From NCBI GenBank assembly GCA_017459075.1, contig JAFUDQ010000011.1, positions 89,473-153,472 of the forward strand: a stretch of DNA of 64,000 nucleotides. Reading direction: 5' to 3'. The notes under the pieces are model-generated. The model had not been told where the DNA came from and did not search any database. It saw nothing but the letters and a program-made list of their open reading frames with translations. Each line of letters opens with the position of its first letter. The stretch's first letter is position 1. The translations under genes were made by a program, and so were the position numbers. Source of the stretch: Bacteroidales bacterium. Its GTDB lineage: Bacteria > Bacteroidota > Bacteroidia > Bacteroidales > UBA932. Positions 17,895 to 25,647 of this stretch are shown here, in pieces.

Positions 17895-19740
17895 CTCTCA
17901 AGCAGGTTTTATGTACTCTGATAGGTTCTTTTCCAAGATTTTCAATAATATATTCACCCATGGAAGCCGGTACGCAGGCTATCTCCATGAAGTCAAGGTC
18001 AAAGTAACGCTCCGGGTTAGCGGCGCTCCTGATTCTGATGCGGTCACCATCGACAAGGGTAAGGACATGGAATTTCTCTCCCTTTGTATCCTGACGGCAG
18101 CACTTCTCAAACTCAAGGCGGCGGAGGGAGATGTACATCTGCGGATTCTCTCCGAGGATGTATTCTTCCCAGCCTTCACCCTTGTCTGCAAGACGGGGCT
18201 GCTGGACGATGTATTCAGGGCTCTGGGGGTCATGGATTACCGAAGTCCTCCTGTCCTGACGCACATTCTCTTCTCCAAGCTTTGTGTGGATGGGGCGCTG
18301 CTTGCCGTCGAAGTCAAGTCGAAGATAATCATACATTTTATATGTATATGAGCCGATGGTCAGGGAGCCAATCTCCAGGATAACCTGGTTGCGGCCGCTG
18401 GAGTGGATGGTTCCGGCGGGAAGCATCACCTGAAGGCCAGGCTTTGACTCTTCGTAGCTGACGTATTTCATATAGTCGCAGGGAACGTGGTCCGTATCAG
18501 CAGCCTCAATCTCCCTGAAGAAGGCGGGGATGTCGGCATCGTCCCTGAAGCCGATGAATGTCTTGGCCTCATGTCCGGTAATAACAACGTAATAACTCTC
18601 ATCCTGACGGCCAAGCTCGTTGTAATTCTCAATATTGAATTTACCGCCTGAATGGCACTGGATGGACATGTTGCCGGTTGAATGGTAGCTGTCGTCCCAG
18701 TTGAAGCGGATGGGGAAATAGCCCTTGTATTTGGCTACGCAGGTCTCTCCCATAAGGTTGATGCCCTCTTTGTGAACGAAGGAGCAGTAGTTGATATCCA
18801 GTTTTTCCTGACCGGCCTCAACAAGAACGCTCACCTCCATGGGGATGAAGTCGAACACCCAGGCGGCGTTACGCATCTTCTCCGGCAGGCCGCGGAGCTT
18901 TTTCATATAGCTTCCGCCCCATACACCCTCAAGATAGCAGGGCTTTGCACGGAAAGGATATTTGACCAGCTGGGCGCAGACATCGGCAAAAGAAGCGAAA
19001 GGCATCATCTGGATGTTGGCCCTGTCGTTGTCAAGGAAATACCAGTCAATCGCAGAATTTGCGAAAAGCTCCTTGCGCAGGCATACGGCGTTCTCAAAAT
19101 CGCAATAGTAGCAGCGCCTTATTGTACGGTTGATGATTCCGGGATGCTTCTTTCCAAGATTTGAATACTCTCCCGCGCGTATGCGCAGCATGGAATTCAT
19201 AGGGGTAAGGTCAAAGAAGCATTTTACGTCATAAAGGTCACGAAGGCTCTTTGTAAGGCAGCCGTAACCATATACTGCAACTATTTTTCCGGGAGCCTTG
19301 GCGGCGGCAACGCTGGAGCGGAAAGCCTCAACCTTGGCGACGTCAAGAAGGCCCTCATAGCCTCCGTAGTAAACTTTTCCGTATAGCAGGGTCGGGTCAA
19401 TTTTCTTGTCCCAGATAAGCAGAGGGTCGATGATGGCATCTATTTCCTCTCCGGACTTAAGGGTGGCCTTATTGCAGTCAACAGCCTCAAAGTCAAGGCC
19501 AAGAAGATCGCATTCGCGGCCGATGAGGCCGACCATTACCTTCCAGTCTGCACCCGTATAGCCGTCAAATGCTACGACAACTCCCTCTTCGCGTGCCTTC
19601 CCTGCAAGAATTGCAGTGAATTTCTTGGCAACGTTAGGGGTACCTCCGGCTACTATTGAAGAAATAGTTTCCTCTGAAAGCTGGGGACGGTTTACCGGCT
19701 TGGGGTCATGGAAGGGATAAGGATTGTACATGAAACTCAT
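17869..19740 (-). CDS. Cupin sugar-phosphate isomerase-like protein with extra N-terminal domain
   Basis: 623 residues. The C-terminal half (about 320-620) resembles class I mannose-6-phosphate isomerase cupins: GNMSIQCHSGGKF and GRQDESYYVV supply candidate metal ligands (Gln, His, Glu), and LPAGTIHSSGRNQVILEIG resembles the family's third motif with the last His. The first 310 residues are a separate alpha/beta region that I cannot identify; VAVYGYGCLTKSLRDLYDV recalls a degenerate nucleotide-binding loop, which may mean an ancestral kinase-like domain. A role in isomerising a phosphorylated hexose made by the neighbouring ROK kinase fits the order of genes. No signal peptide. Cupin call fairly sure, exact reaction unknown. 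Confidence 0.68.
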   Translation of the reverse strand: MSFMYNPYPFHDPKPVNRPQLSEETISSIVAGGTPNVAKKFTAILAGKAREEGVVVAFDGYTGADWKVMVGLIGRECDLLGLDFEAVDCNKATLKSGEEIDAIIDPLLIWDKKIDPTLLYGKVYYGGYEGLLDVAKVEAFRSSVAAAKAPGKIVAVYGYGCLTKSLRDLYDVKCFFDLTPMNSMLRIRAGEYSNLGKKHPGIINRTIRRCYYCDFENAVCLRKELFANSAIDWYFLDNDRANIQMMPFASFADVCAQLVKYPFRAKPCYLEGVWGGSYMKKLRGLPEKMRNAAWVFDFIPMEVSVLVEAGQEKLDINYCSFVHKEGINLMGETCVAKYKGYFPIRFNWDDSYHSTGNMSIQCHSGGKFNIENYNELGRQDESYYVVITGHEAKTFIGFRDDADIPAFFREIEAADTDHVPCDYMKYVSYEESKPGLQVMLPAGTIHSSGRNQVILEIGSLTIGSYTYKMYDYLRLDFDGKQRPIHTKLGEENVRQDRRTSVIHDPQSPEYIVQQPRLADKGEGWEEYILGENPQMYISLRRLEFEKCCRQDTKGEKFHVLTLVDGDRIRIRSAANPERYFDLDFMEIACVPASMGEYIIENLGKEPIRVHKTCLRDGYQNDPA

Positions 19741-19751
19741 AGCGCGACCTC

Positions 19752-21215
19752 CTATCTTATATCGTGATATTCAAAGCCCATGATTTCTGCCAGAGCCTCA
19801 AGCTGGGGACGGTAGTCACCGTCTACGATGGCATAATGCTGGGTTACTCCAACCTTGAGCACACGCTCAAACAGTTCCTTTACAGGCAGAACCGGTTTGA
19901 AAATGGTGTGGCTGTATGTTGCCAGCAGGTGCTTGATTTTGCTCTGGGGGGTATCCTTGGCGTCAAGGCTTTCTGCCATGAAGGTAACCAGCTTGTACTT
20001 GCCGTTCTCTTCATAAAGGCCGGCCACAGTCTTCATGCCGGGGCTGATGCGGTACCATGCGAAAGGCGCACCTGCGTACTTCCAGGAGGTTTTTGCAAAG
20101 CGTACGTCGCGGGAAATGATGACATTGTCCTGCCATGCAGGGTCGTTATGGTCATTGGGGCCTGCGTGACCGCCTGCGAAGGTGCCGAAGTCATCCTCAA
20201 TATGGAAAGGCTCAATGAAATTGACATTCTTGCCGCTGAGGAGCTTGAGGATATAGGTAATGAGGCCTGCGCCGATGTCTGCTTCCGGAACAAGGACGCT
20301 CACATTCTCATTGAACCACTGCGGATAGAAGCCTGCGCGGCAGCCTGCGGTGCGGAAGGTGGCCTGGTCGATATCGTTGTAAACATAGCAGTCGATATCA
20401 TTCTTCTGGGCCATTTTCTTTATGGCGAGGGTGGCCTTTACGCAGCCGATGAATTTGTCATACTCAACATCGTCCATCATCTTGTACTTGGACGTAAGCT
20501 CATCGGCATAGGCTTTTACCTCTTCATCGGTCAGGTTGTCGATTTCAGTGCCGTAGTCACTGTAAGGGAGGTAATGGATTTCGGGGCCGATTTTGGTGAA
20601 GAGGTCGTAATTGTCGATGTAAGTGCTCCACATGGCCTCGTTCATATTGGCCATGAGGCCGACGTTGGAACGGCGGAGGATGGCGCGGGTGCGGGCAGCA
20701 TCGGCATAAATACGAACCTTCTCTGTCACCTCTTCCCTTGTTCCAAGGACGATGCGTACGTTCTCACGGGGAATCCTTCTTACGCTGCCGGAGCCCTCAA
20801 GGGAGCCAACGAGTGTGCCTGCGCACAGGTAGTCTACAAAATCATCCTCGTCAAGAGTGGTTTCAAAGGTCATGCGCGGCTTTGCAACATTTGCAAAGAT
20901 GATGGGCACTGCGGGGCAGTCGCGAAGGAAGCGTATCCAGGCGAAGTCCTCGCTCCATGAAAGGAATTCGGCATAAACGAAGTCTACCTTCTGGGCATAG
21001 AAGAGGTCCATGGCCCTTGCGGCGTCTTCCCTTTCATAGACAATTCCCGGGTCTACAAGATCCAGGAAGTCCATAGTTGCCTTGATTTCGGCTACAGCCT
21101 TGTCTTTGCGCTCTCCGTATGTACCGCGAGCGGGGCCGTAAAGATTCTTGAACCTGGGGGACGCTATGAGTAGCAGTCCGGCCTTAGGTTTGCGTATTTT
21201 TTCAGCAGCTTTCAT
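19752..21215 (-). CDS. L-fucose/L-arabinose isomerase-superfamily protein
   Basis: 487 residues, cytoplasmic. The overall layout fits the L-fucose/L-arabinose isomerase-like fold: an alpha/beta N-terminal part with a substrate-binding-protein look (DFVYAEFLSWSEDFAWIRFL), a middle domain (VGLMANMNEAMWSTYIDNYD), and a C-terminal part with acidic and His residues (FNENVSVLVPEADIGAG, HIEDDFGTFAGGHAGPNDHN). These could form the Mn site that interconverts an aldose and a ketose, but I cannot assign the ligands with certainty. It lies in a set with a transporter, a kinase and a cupin isomerase-like protein, which argues for metabolism of a released monosaccharide. It overlaps the MFS gene by 14 nt. 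Confidence 0.65.
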   Translation of the reverse strand: MKAAEKIRKPKAGLLLIASPRFKNLYGPARGTYGERKDKAVAEIKATMDFLDLVDPGIVYEREDAARAMDLFYAQKVDFVYAEFLSWSEDFAWIRFLRDCPAVPIIFANVAKPRMTFETTLDEDDFVDYLCAGTLVGSLEGSGSVRRIPRENVRIVLGTREEVTEKVRIYADAARTRAILRRSNVGLMANMNEAMWSTYIDNYDLFTKIGPEIHYLPYSDYGTEIDNLTDEEVKAYADELTSKYKMMDDVEYDKFIGCVKATLAIKKMAQKNDIDCYVYNDIDQATFRTAGCRAGFYPQWFNENVSVLVPEADIGAGLITYILKLLSGKNVNFIEPFHIEDDFGTFAGGHAGPNDHNDPAWQDNVIISRDVRFAKTSWKYAGAPFAWYRISPGMKTVAGLYEENGKYKLVTFMAESLDAKDTPQSKIKHLLATYSHTIFKPVLPVKELFERVLKVGVTQHYAIVDGDYRPQLEALAEIMGFEYHDIR

Positions 21216-22449
21216 TATTGTAAAGTTTAGAATAATCTTTGTTATAGTGCTTGTAGCTTACCCACAGGCAGCAGAGCCCGCAGACCAGCCAGATAACTCC
21301 AAGTATGGGGAAGGTGGCGTTCAGGCTGCCGGTCGCGTCCTTGATGAGGGCGAGCACGTAAGGGGCGGTTGCACCCACGGCGAAGCCCGTCATAATCATA
21401 GCGCTGGAGCAGCTGGCATGAAGATGCGGCGGGGTAACATCGTACAGGGCCGCATAAATGTTGGCATCGAAGAAGGCACGGAAGAAACCCCAGCCTGCGA
21501 AGCAGAGGTAGAGTACCCAAACGGTGCTTGCAGTTCCCATGAAAGGCAGGAAGGCCGCGCCAAGGATAAGGCCTGCGCCCTGGATCACCATGCGCTTACG
21601 GGGGTCTTTGTCGGCCCATTTGTCAGAAAGGGTACCGGCCAGGAGCACACCTATAAAGGCGGCCACATAGGTCCAGAGCATGGAATTGAGCCCGGCCTGG
21701 GCACCGCTCTGGCCGAAGTTCTCCTGAAGGAAGGTGGGAACCCAGGTCATGTATCCTGTAATCACGAAGATGAATCCGCAGAAGCCGATTGTAACCATAA
21801 GGGCGGTAGGAGTTGTGAATACCGTCTTGAAACCGGTCATTATGCTTACCTTCTTTACGTTTTGCGTGGCTTCTTCATTGGTGGCGTCCTTAAGCCTTAT
21901 TGCCATAACAACAGCCCAGATTACGCCTGCACCGCCGAAGATATAGAATGCATACTGCCAGCCTAGCTTGTCCCCGATGTATCCGGCGAGCCATCCGGCC
22001 AGAATCACACCTACATAATATGCAGTCTGGTGAATGGACATGGCCCTTGCGCGGGTTTCCTTATGATACTGCCCCAGCAAAGAGTAGTTCGCCGGCCCGA
22101 AGAAGGCCTCTCCACCTCCTGTTGCCACGGAGCGCGTGACTATAAGCAGGAAGACGCCGTTGGCGATACCGGTGAGCATGGTTGCAAGGCTCCAGAAGAG
22201 GATGCTACCCGTTATAACCCACTTGCGGCTGAATTTGTCTCCCATCCATCCGCCAATAGGCACCATGCATGCATAGAAGAGATTGAAGAAGACCGCGATA
22301 AGGCTTACCGATGTGTCTGTAAGATTGAGACTGTCCCTTATGAGAGGCAGCACGGAGTTGAAGACCTGACGGTCTCCCTGGTTAAGGAGATATGCTACCC
22401 AGAGCAGCAAAAGTACCTCCCATTTATACCACTTGTTTACTTTTCCCAT
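21202..22449 (-). CDS. MFS transporter, ACS/hexuronate-like
   Basis: 415 residues with about 12 predicted membrane helices. The N-terminus (YLLNQGDRQVFNSVLPLI) and the motif-A loop (GGWMGDKFSRKW) match the anion:cation symporter branch of the major facilitator superfamily, whose members carry hexuronates, gluconate-type acids or small sugars across the inner membrane. It is the first gene of the long minus-strand operon, so it would move the products of periplasmic digestion to the cytoplasmic isomerases and kinase. A strong promoter with a candidate operator lies directly upstream (22464-22512). Confidence 0.88.
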   Translation of the reverse strand: MGKVNKWYKWEVLLLLWVAYLLNQGDRQVFNSVLPLIRDSLNLTDTSVSLIAVFFNLFYACMVPIGGWMGDKFSRKWVITGSILFWSLATMLTGIANGVFLLIVTRSVATGGGEAFFGPANYSLLGQYHKETRARAMSIHQTAYYVGVILAGWLAGYIGDKLGWQYAFYIFGGAGVIWAVVMAIRLKDATNEEATQNVKKVSIMTGFKTVFTTPTALMVTIGFCGFIFVITGYMTWVPTFLQENFGQSGAQAGLNSMLWTYVAAFIGVLLAGTLSDKWADKDPRKRMVIQGAGLILGAAFLPFMGTASTVWVLYLCFAGWGFFRAFFDANIYAALYDVTPPHLHASCSSAMIMTGFAVGATAPYVLALIKDATGSLNATFPILGVIWLVCGLCCLWVSYKHYNKDYSKLYNNESC

Positions 22450-22463
22450 AATTTTTAACTTAT

Positions 22464-22481
22464 CTGTGGTGTGCTGTGGTG
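22464..22481 (-). promoter_or_regulatory. Candidate GntR operator of the PUL operon
   Basis: TGTGGT occurs at 22465-22470 and 22475-22480, again 10 bp apart, preceded in both copies by C. It ends 1 nt before the -7 element at 22482-22489 and covers the expected start of transcription, a position suited to repression. It resembles the pair at 1333-1350 (14 of 18 bases). Confidence 0.6.
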
Positions 22482-22512
22482 CAAAAGTAAGACTTTTTTG
22501 CTTTTAATCAAA
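22482..22512 (-). promoter_or_regulatory. Promoter of the minus-strand PUL operon
   Basis: On the minus strand TTTG (22509-22512) is followed after exactly 19 nt by TACTTTTG (22482-22489), a full match to the Bacteroidota primary-sigma consensus TTTG-N19-TAnnTTTG. Transcription would start near 22475, inside the paired repeat. Confidence 0.75.
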
Positions 22513-22530
22513 ATCTTATTTATACCTTTG
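22497..22530 (+). promoter_or_regulatory. Promoter of the divergent mutarotase-GH3-GH127 unit
   Basis: TACCTTTG (22523-22530) matches the -7 element; TTTG (22497-22500) lies 22 nt upstream, slightly wider than ideal. It overlaps the divergent promoter, so the two units may be controlled together. Confidence 0.55.
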
Positions 22531-22549
22531 CGTATTATCTGTCCTGAAA

Positions 22550-23422
22550 ATGGATTTTAGACAGCCGTTTTTTATGGAAACTTTGCAGACAAAACTGATG
22601 AGAATAGTCCTCCATCACCCCGGGGACGGCTTTTATATGGGCACAAGGTTCGACAGGGGCGGAGTGTTCGACAGCCTTGAGGCCTGCGGCACTGAGCTTT
22701 GCGGGCGATGGTTCACTTCCTACGACCCGCTGATGCATGATGCGGTCTGCGGTCCTGCGGAAGAGTTCTCCCCTATCAAAGGCCCTGAAGAAGGCACAAT
22801 CCTTAAAATCGGCGTCGGTCTTCTTAAGGACGATGGCGCCCCTTATGACCGGTTCAAACTGTATGAAATCATCCGCCCAGGCAGCTGGAGCATGGAAAAT
22901 ACCGGCGGCAGCATCGTCTTCAGGCACACCCTGGAAGGGTTTTACGACTATCGGAAAGAGATTGCGCTCACCGGGGAATCGGCCTTTGAAATACGTCATT
23001 CGCTAACGGCGTGTGTGCCGGTTGAGGGGGAGGTTTACAACCATAACTTTTTCACTCTTGGCAGAATGGCTGTTGGGCCGGACAGGCTGATAGACCTTCC
23101 TTTTACTCCAGACGGAGCGTGGAGGGCGAAATATGACTCTGTGGGTTTCACCGGCAGCGGTGTGCGCTTTAACCGTGCCCTGGCTCCAGGGGAATCGGTA
23201 TACACCGGCAACATCCACAAAGCCGGAGAGGAGGGCATGCCCTATGACATTACGCTTAGGGAAGGCCGTTTTGCCGTGCATATCAGGGGGGATGTTCCCG
23301 TTAGCAGGACGGTTCTGTGGGCGAATCACCGCATTGCCTGCATGGAACCGTACAATAACCTGTCCATTCGCGCAGGAGAGACTTTTTTCTGGAATATAAA
23401 ATACGACATAACCATACTATGA
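22550..23422 (+). CDS. Galactose-mutarotase-like (aldose epimerase-like) protein
   Basis: 290 residues from the first ATG; Met9 (METLQTKL, at 22574) is an equally good start because the homologous region begins near there. There is no signal peptide. The beta-rich sequence with GTRFDRGGVFDSLE, FRHTLEGFYDYRKEI and YNHNFFTLG resembles the galactose mutarotase-like beta-sandwich superfamily, where a paired His-Asn/Glu site binds sugar. A role in interconverting anomers of the released sugar is plausible. It overlaps the GH3 gene by 4 nt (ATGA) and is driven by the promoter at 22497-22530. Superfamily call moderate, substrate unknown. Confidence 0.6.
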   Translation: MDFRQPFFMETLQTKLMRIVLHHPGDGFYMGTRFDRGGVFDSLEACGTELCGRWFTSYDPLMHDAVCGPAEEFSPIKGPEEGTILKIGVGLLKDDGAPYDRFKLYEIIRPGSWSMENTGGSIVFRHTLEGFYDYRKEIALTGESAFEIRHSLTACVPVEGEVYNHNFFTLGRMAVGPDRLIDLPFTPDGAWRAKYDSVGFTGSGVRFNRALAPGESVYTGNIHKAGEEGMPYDITLREGRFAVHIRGDVPVSRTVLWANHRIACMEPYNNLSIRAGETFFWNIKYDITIL

Positions 23423-25647
23423 AACTGAATTTTATTATCCCGCTTGCGCTGGTTTTGGCAGCCGCAGGTTGCAATTCCAACAATTCCAAAAAGGATGTTC
23501 CGGTTTACCTGGACCCTTCAAAAACCGTTGAGCAAAGGGTAGAGGATGCCCTGTCAAGGATGACTTTGAAGGAAAAAGTGGCAATGACGCACGCCCAGTC
23601 CAAGTTTTCGTCGGCAGGAGTGCCTTCGCTTGGCATTCCGGACATCTGGCATACCGACGGCCCTCACGGAATCCGCCCGGAGGTTCTTTGGGACGAATGG
23701 GACCAGGCAGGATGGACAAATGATTCCTGCACGGCTTTCCCGGCTCTTATCAACCTTGCAGCCACCTGGGACCGCGAGCTTTCGCATCTTTACGGAGACT
23801 GCATAGGTGCAGAGGCACGCTACCGCAAAAAAGACATTCTGCTTGGGCCCGGAATCAATATTTGCCGTACCCCGCTTGGCGGCCGAACCTTTGAATACAT
23901 GGGAGAGGACCCCTACCTTAGCGGGCAGATGGTTGTGCCTTACGTAAAAGGTGTGCAAGAGAACGGAGTTGCCGCCTGCGTGAAGCATTTTGCGGCTAAT
24001 AACCAGGAAACCCGGCGCACCGCCACCAATTCCATTGTGGATGACAGGACGATGTATGAAATCTATCTTCCGGCTTTCAAGGCTGCCGTTGTTGACGGCG
24101 GAGCCTGGGCTATCATGGGTTCATACAACCTTTACAACGGCCAGTTCAACTGCCACAACAAGAAGCTGCTGGTAGATATCCTTAAGGGTGAATGGGGCTT
24201 TGACGGCGTTGTGGTAAGCGACTGGGGCGGAACAAGGGATGACGACGAGGCTATTGTAAACGGCCTTGACATAGAGATGGGTACCTGGACAAATGGCCTT
24301 CGCGGAGCGGCTTCTGACAGCTATGCGGCTTATCACCTGGCTAATCCTTACCTGGCCCGCCTTGCGGACGGAAGGGCTTCTGAAGATGTCCTGAACGACA
24401 AGGTAAGGCGCATCCTGCGTACGGTTTTCCGCACTTCCATGAGCGCTGAGCCTCATTTCGGACGCTTTACTTCCCCGGAGCATTTTGCAGCTGCCCGCAA
24501 GATTGCAACGGACGGCATCGTCCTGCTTAAGAACGATGGCGCCCTGCCGCTTAACGTTCCCGAGGGCGGAAAGCTTCTTGTGGTTGGAGAGAATGCTTAC
24601 AAGATGATGGTTGTGGGCGGAGGAAGCTCCAACCTTAAGACCAAATATGAGATTATTCCGCTGGATGCCCTGCACGAGGTTTATGACGGAAAGGCTACTG
24701 TTGTCTGGGAGCGCGGTTACGTTGGAGACCCTACGACTGATTATAACAAAGTGGTTACAGGCCAGGACCTTAGCGAGAGCCGTCCGGCTGATGTTCTTAT
24801 TGCCGATGCTGCCGCTGCTGCAAAGGAGGCTGATTGCATTCTTTATATTGGCGGCCTTAACAAGAGTGCCGGACAGGATAATGAGAGCACCGACAGGGGC
24901 GATATCCTGCTTCCTTACGGGCAGGAGAAACTTATCGAGGCTCTTGCCGCTACCGGAAAGACCCTTGTGGTTGTGAATATTTCCGGTTCTCCCGTGGCGA
25001 TGCCCTGGGCAGACAAGGCCAATGCCATTGTGCAGGCCTGGTACGGCGGTTCCGAGAGCGGCCATGCCCTTGTGGATGTGCTGACCGGCGCCGTGAATCC
25101 TTCCGGAAAGTTGCCTTTTACCGTTCCCTTTGCCCTTGCCGACGGCCCTATCAAGACCGAGCGCCAGTATCCCGGCGTCCGCGAGGAGGGCAAGCAGTGG
25201 TGGCAGGAGTATTATGACGAGGGAGTGTTTGTTGGCTACCGCTGGTTTACTTCCAAGGATATTCCCGTGCAGTATCCCTTCGGCTATGGTTTGAGCTATA
25301 CTACTTTTGATATTGCCGATGCTGCCGTGAAGGCTTCCGGTGACGGCTGGAAGGTGACGGCTACCCTTAAGAATACCGGCAGCGTTGCCGGGGCCGAGGT
25401 TGTGCAGCTTTATATTTCTGACAAGGAGGCTTCAGTAGAGCGCCCTGTAAGGGAGCTCAAGGGCTTTGAGAAGATTTACCTGGAGCCGGGCGAGAGCCGC
25501 CGGGTAGAGTTTACTGTGGGCAAGGATGCCCTTAGCTGGTTTGATGCAGGGAAACACGCCTGGGTTGCAGAGCCTGGAGATTTTGAGGCTCAACTTGGTA
25601 CTTCTTCTACCGATATTCGTGCAACGGTTAATTTTACGCTTAAATGA
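23419..25647 (+). CDS. GH3 beta-glycosidase lipoprotein
   Basis: 742 residues. A lipoprotein signal ends at AAAGC (Cys18). The N-terminal barrel (about 35-330) carries the substrate-binding HTDGPHGIRPE, the Lys-His motif VKHFAANNQE and the nucleophile segment VVVSDWGGT with Asp268. The second alpha/beta domain (about 370-590) includes KLLVVGENAYKMMVVGGGSS, and a C-terminal Fn3-like domain completes the usual arrangement (YPFGYGLSYTTFDIADA, EVVQLYISD). GH3 enzymes remove terminal beta-glucose, xylose or related sugars; the exact specificity cannot be read here. It overlaps both neighbours by 4 nt, so the three genes are translated together. Confidence 0.94.
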   Translation: MKLNFIIPLALVLAAAGCNSNNSKKDVPVYLDPSKTVEQRVEDALSRMTLKEKVAMTHAQSKFSSAGVPSLGIPDIWHTDGPHGIRPEVLWDEWDQAGWTNDSCTAFPALINLAATWDRELSHLYGDCIGAEARYRKKDILLGPGINICRTPLGGRTFEYMGEDPYLSGQMVVPYVKGVQENGVAACVKHFAANNQETRRTATNSIVDDRTMYEIYLPAFKAAVVDGGAWAIMGSYNLYNGQFNCHNKKLLVDILKGEWGFDGVVVSDWGGTRDDDEAIVNGLDIEMGTWTNGLRGAASDSYAAYHLANPYLARLADGRASEDVLNDKVRRILRTVFRTSMSAEPHFGRFTSPEHFAAARKIATDGIVLLKNDGALPLNVPEGGKLLVVGENAYKMMVVGGGSSNLKTKYEIIPLDALHEVYDGKATVVWERGYVGDPTTDYNKVVTGQDLSESRPADVLIADAAAAAKEADCILYIGGLNKSAGQDNESTDRGDILLPYGQEKLIEALAATGKTLVVVNISGSPVAMPWADKANAIVQAWYGGSESGHALVDVLTGAVNPSGKLPFTVPFALADGPIKTERQYPGVREEGKQWWQEYYDEGVFVGYRWFTSKDIPVQYPFGYGLSYTTFDIADAAVKASGDGWKVTATLKNTGSVAGAEVVQLYISDKEASVERPVRELKGFEKIYLEPGESRRVEFTVGKDALSWFDAGKHAWVAEPGDFEAQLGTSSTDIRATVNFTLK

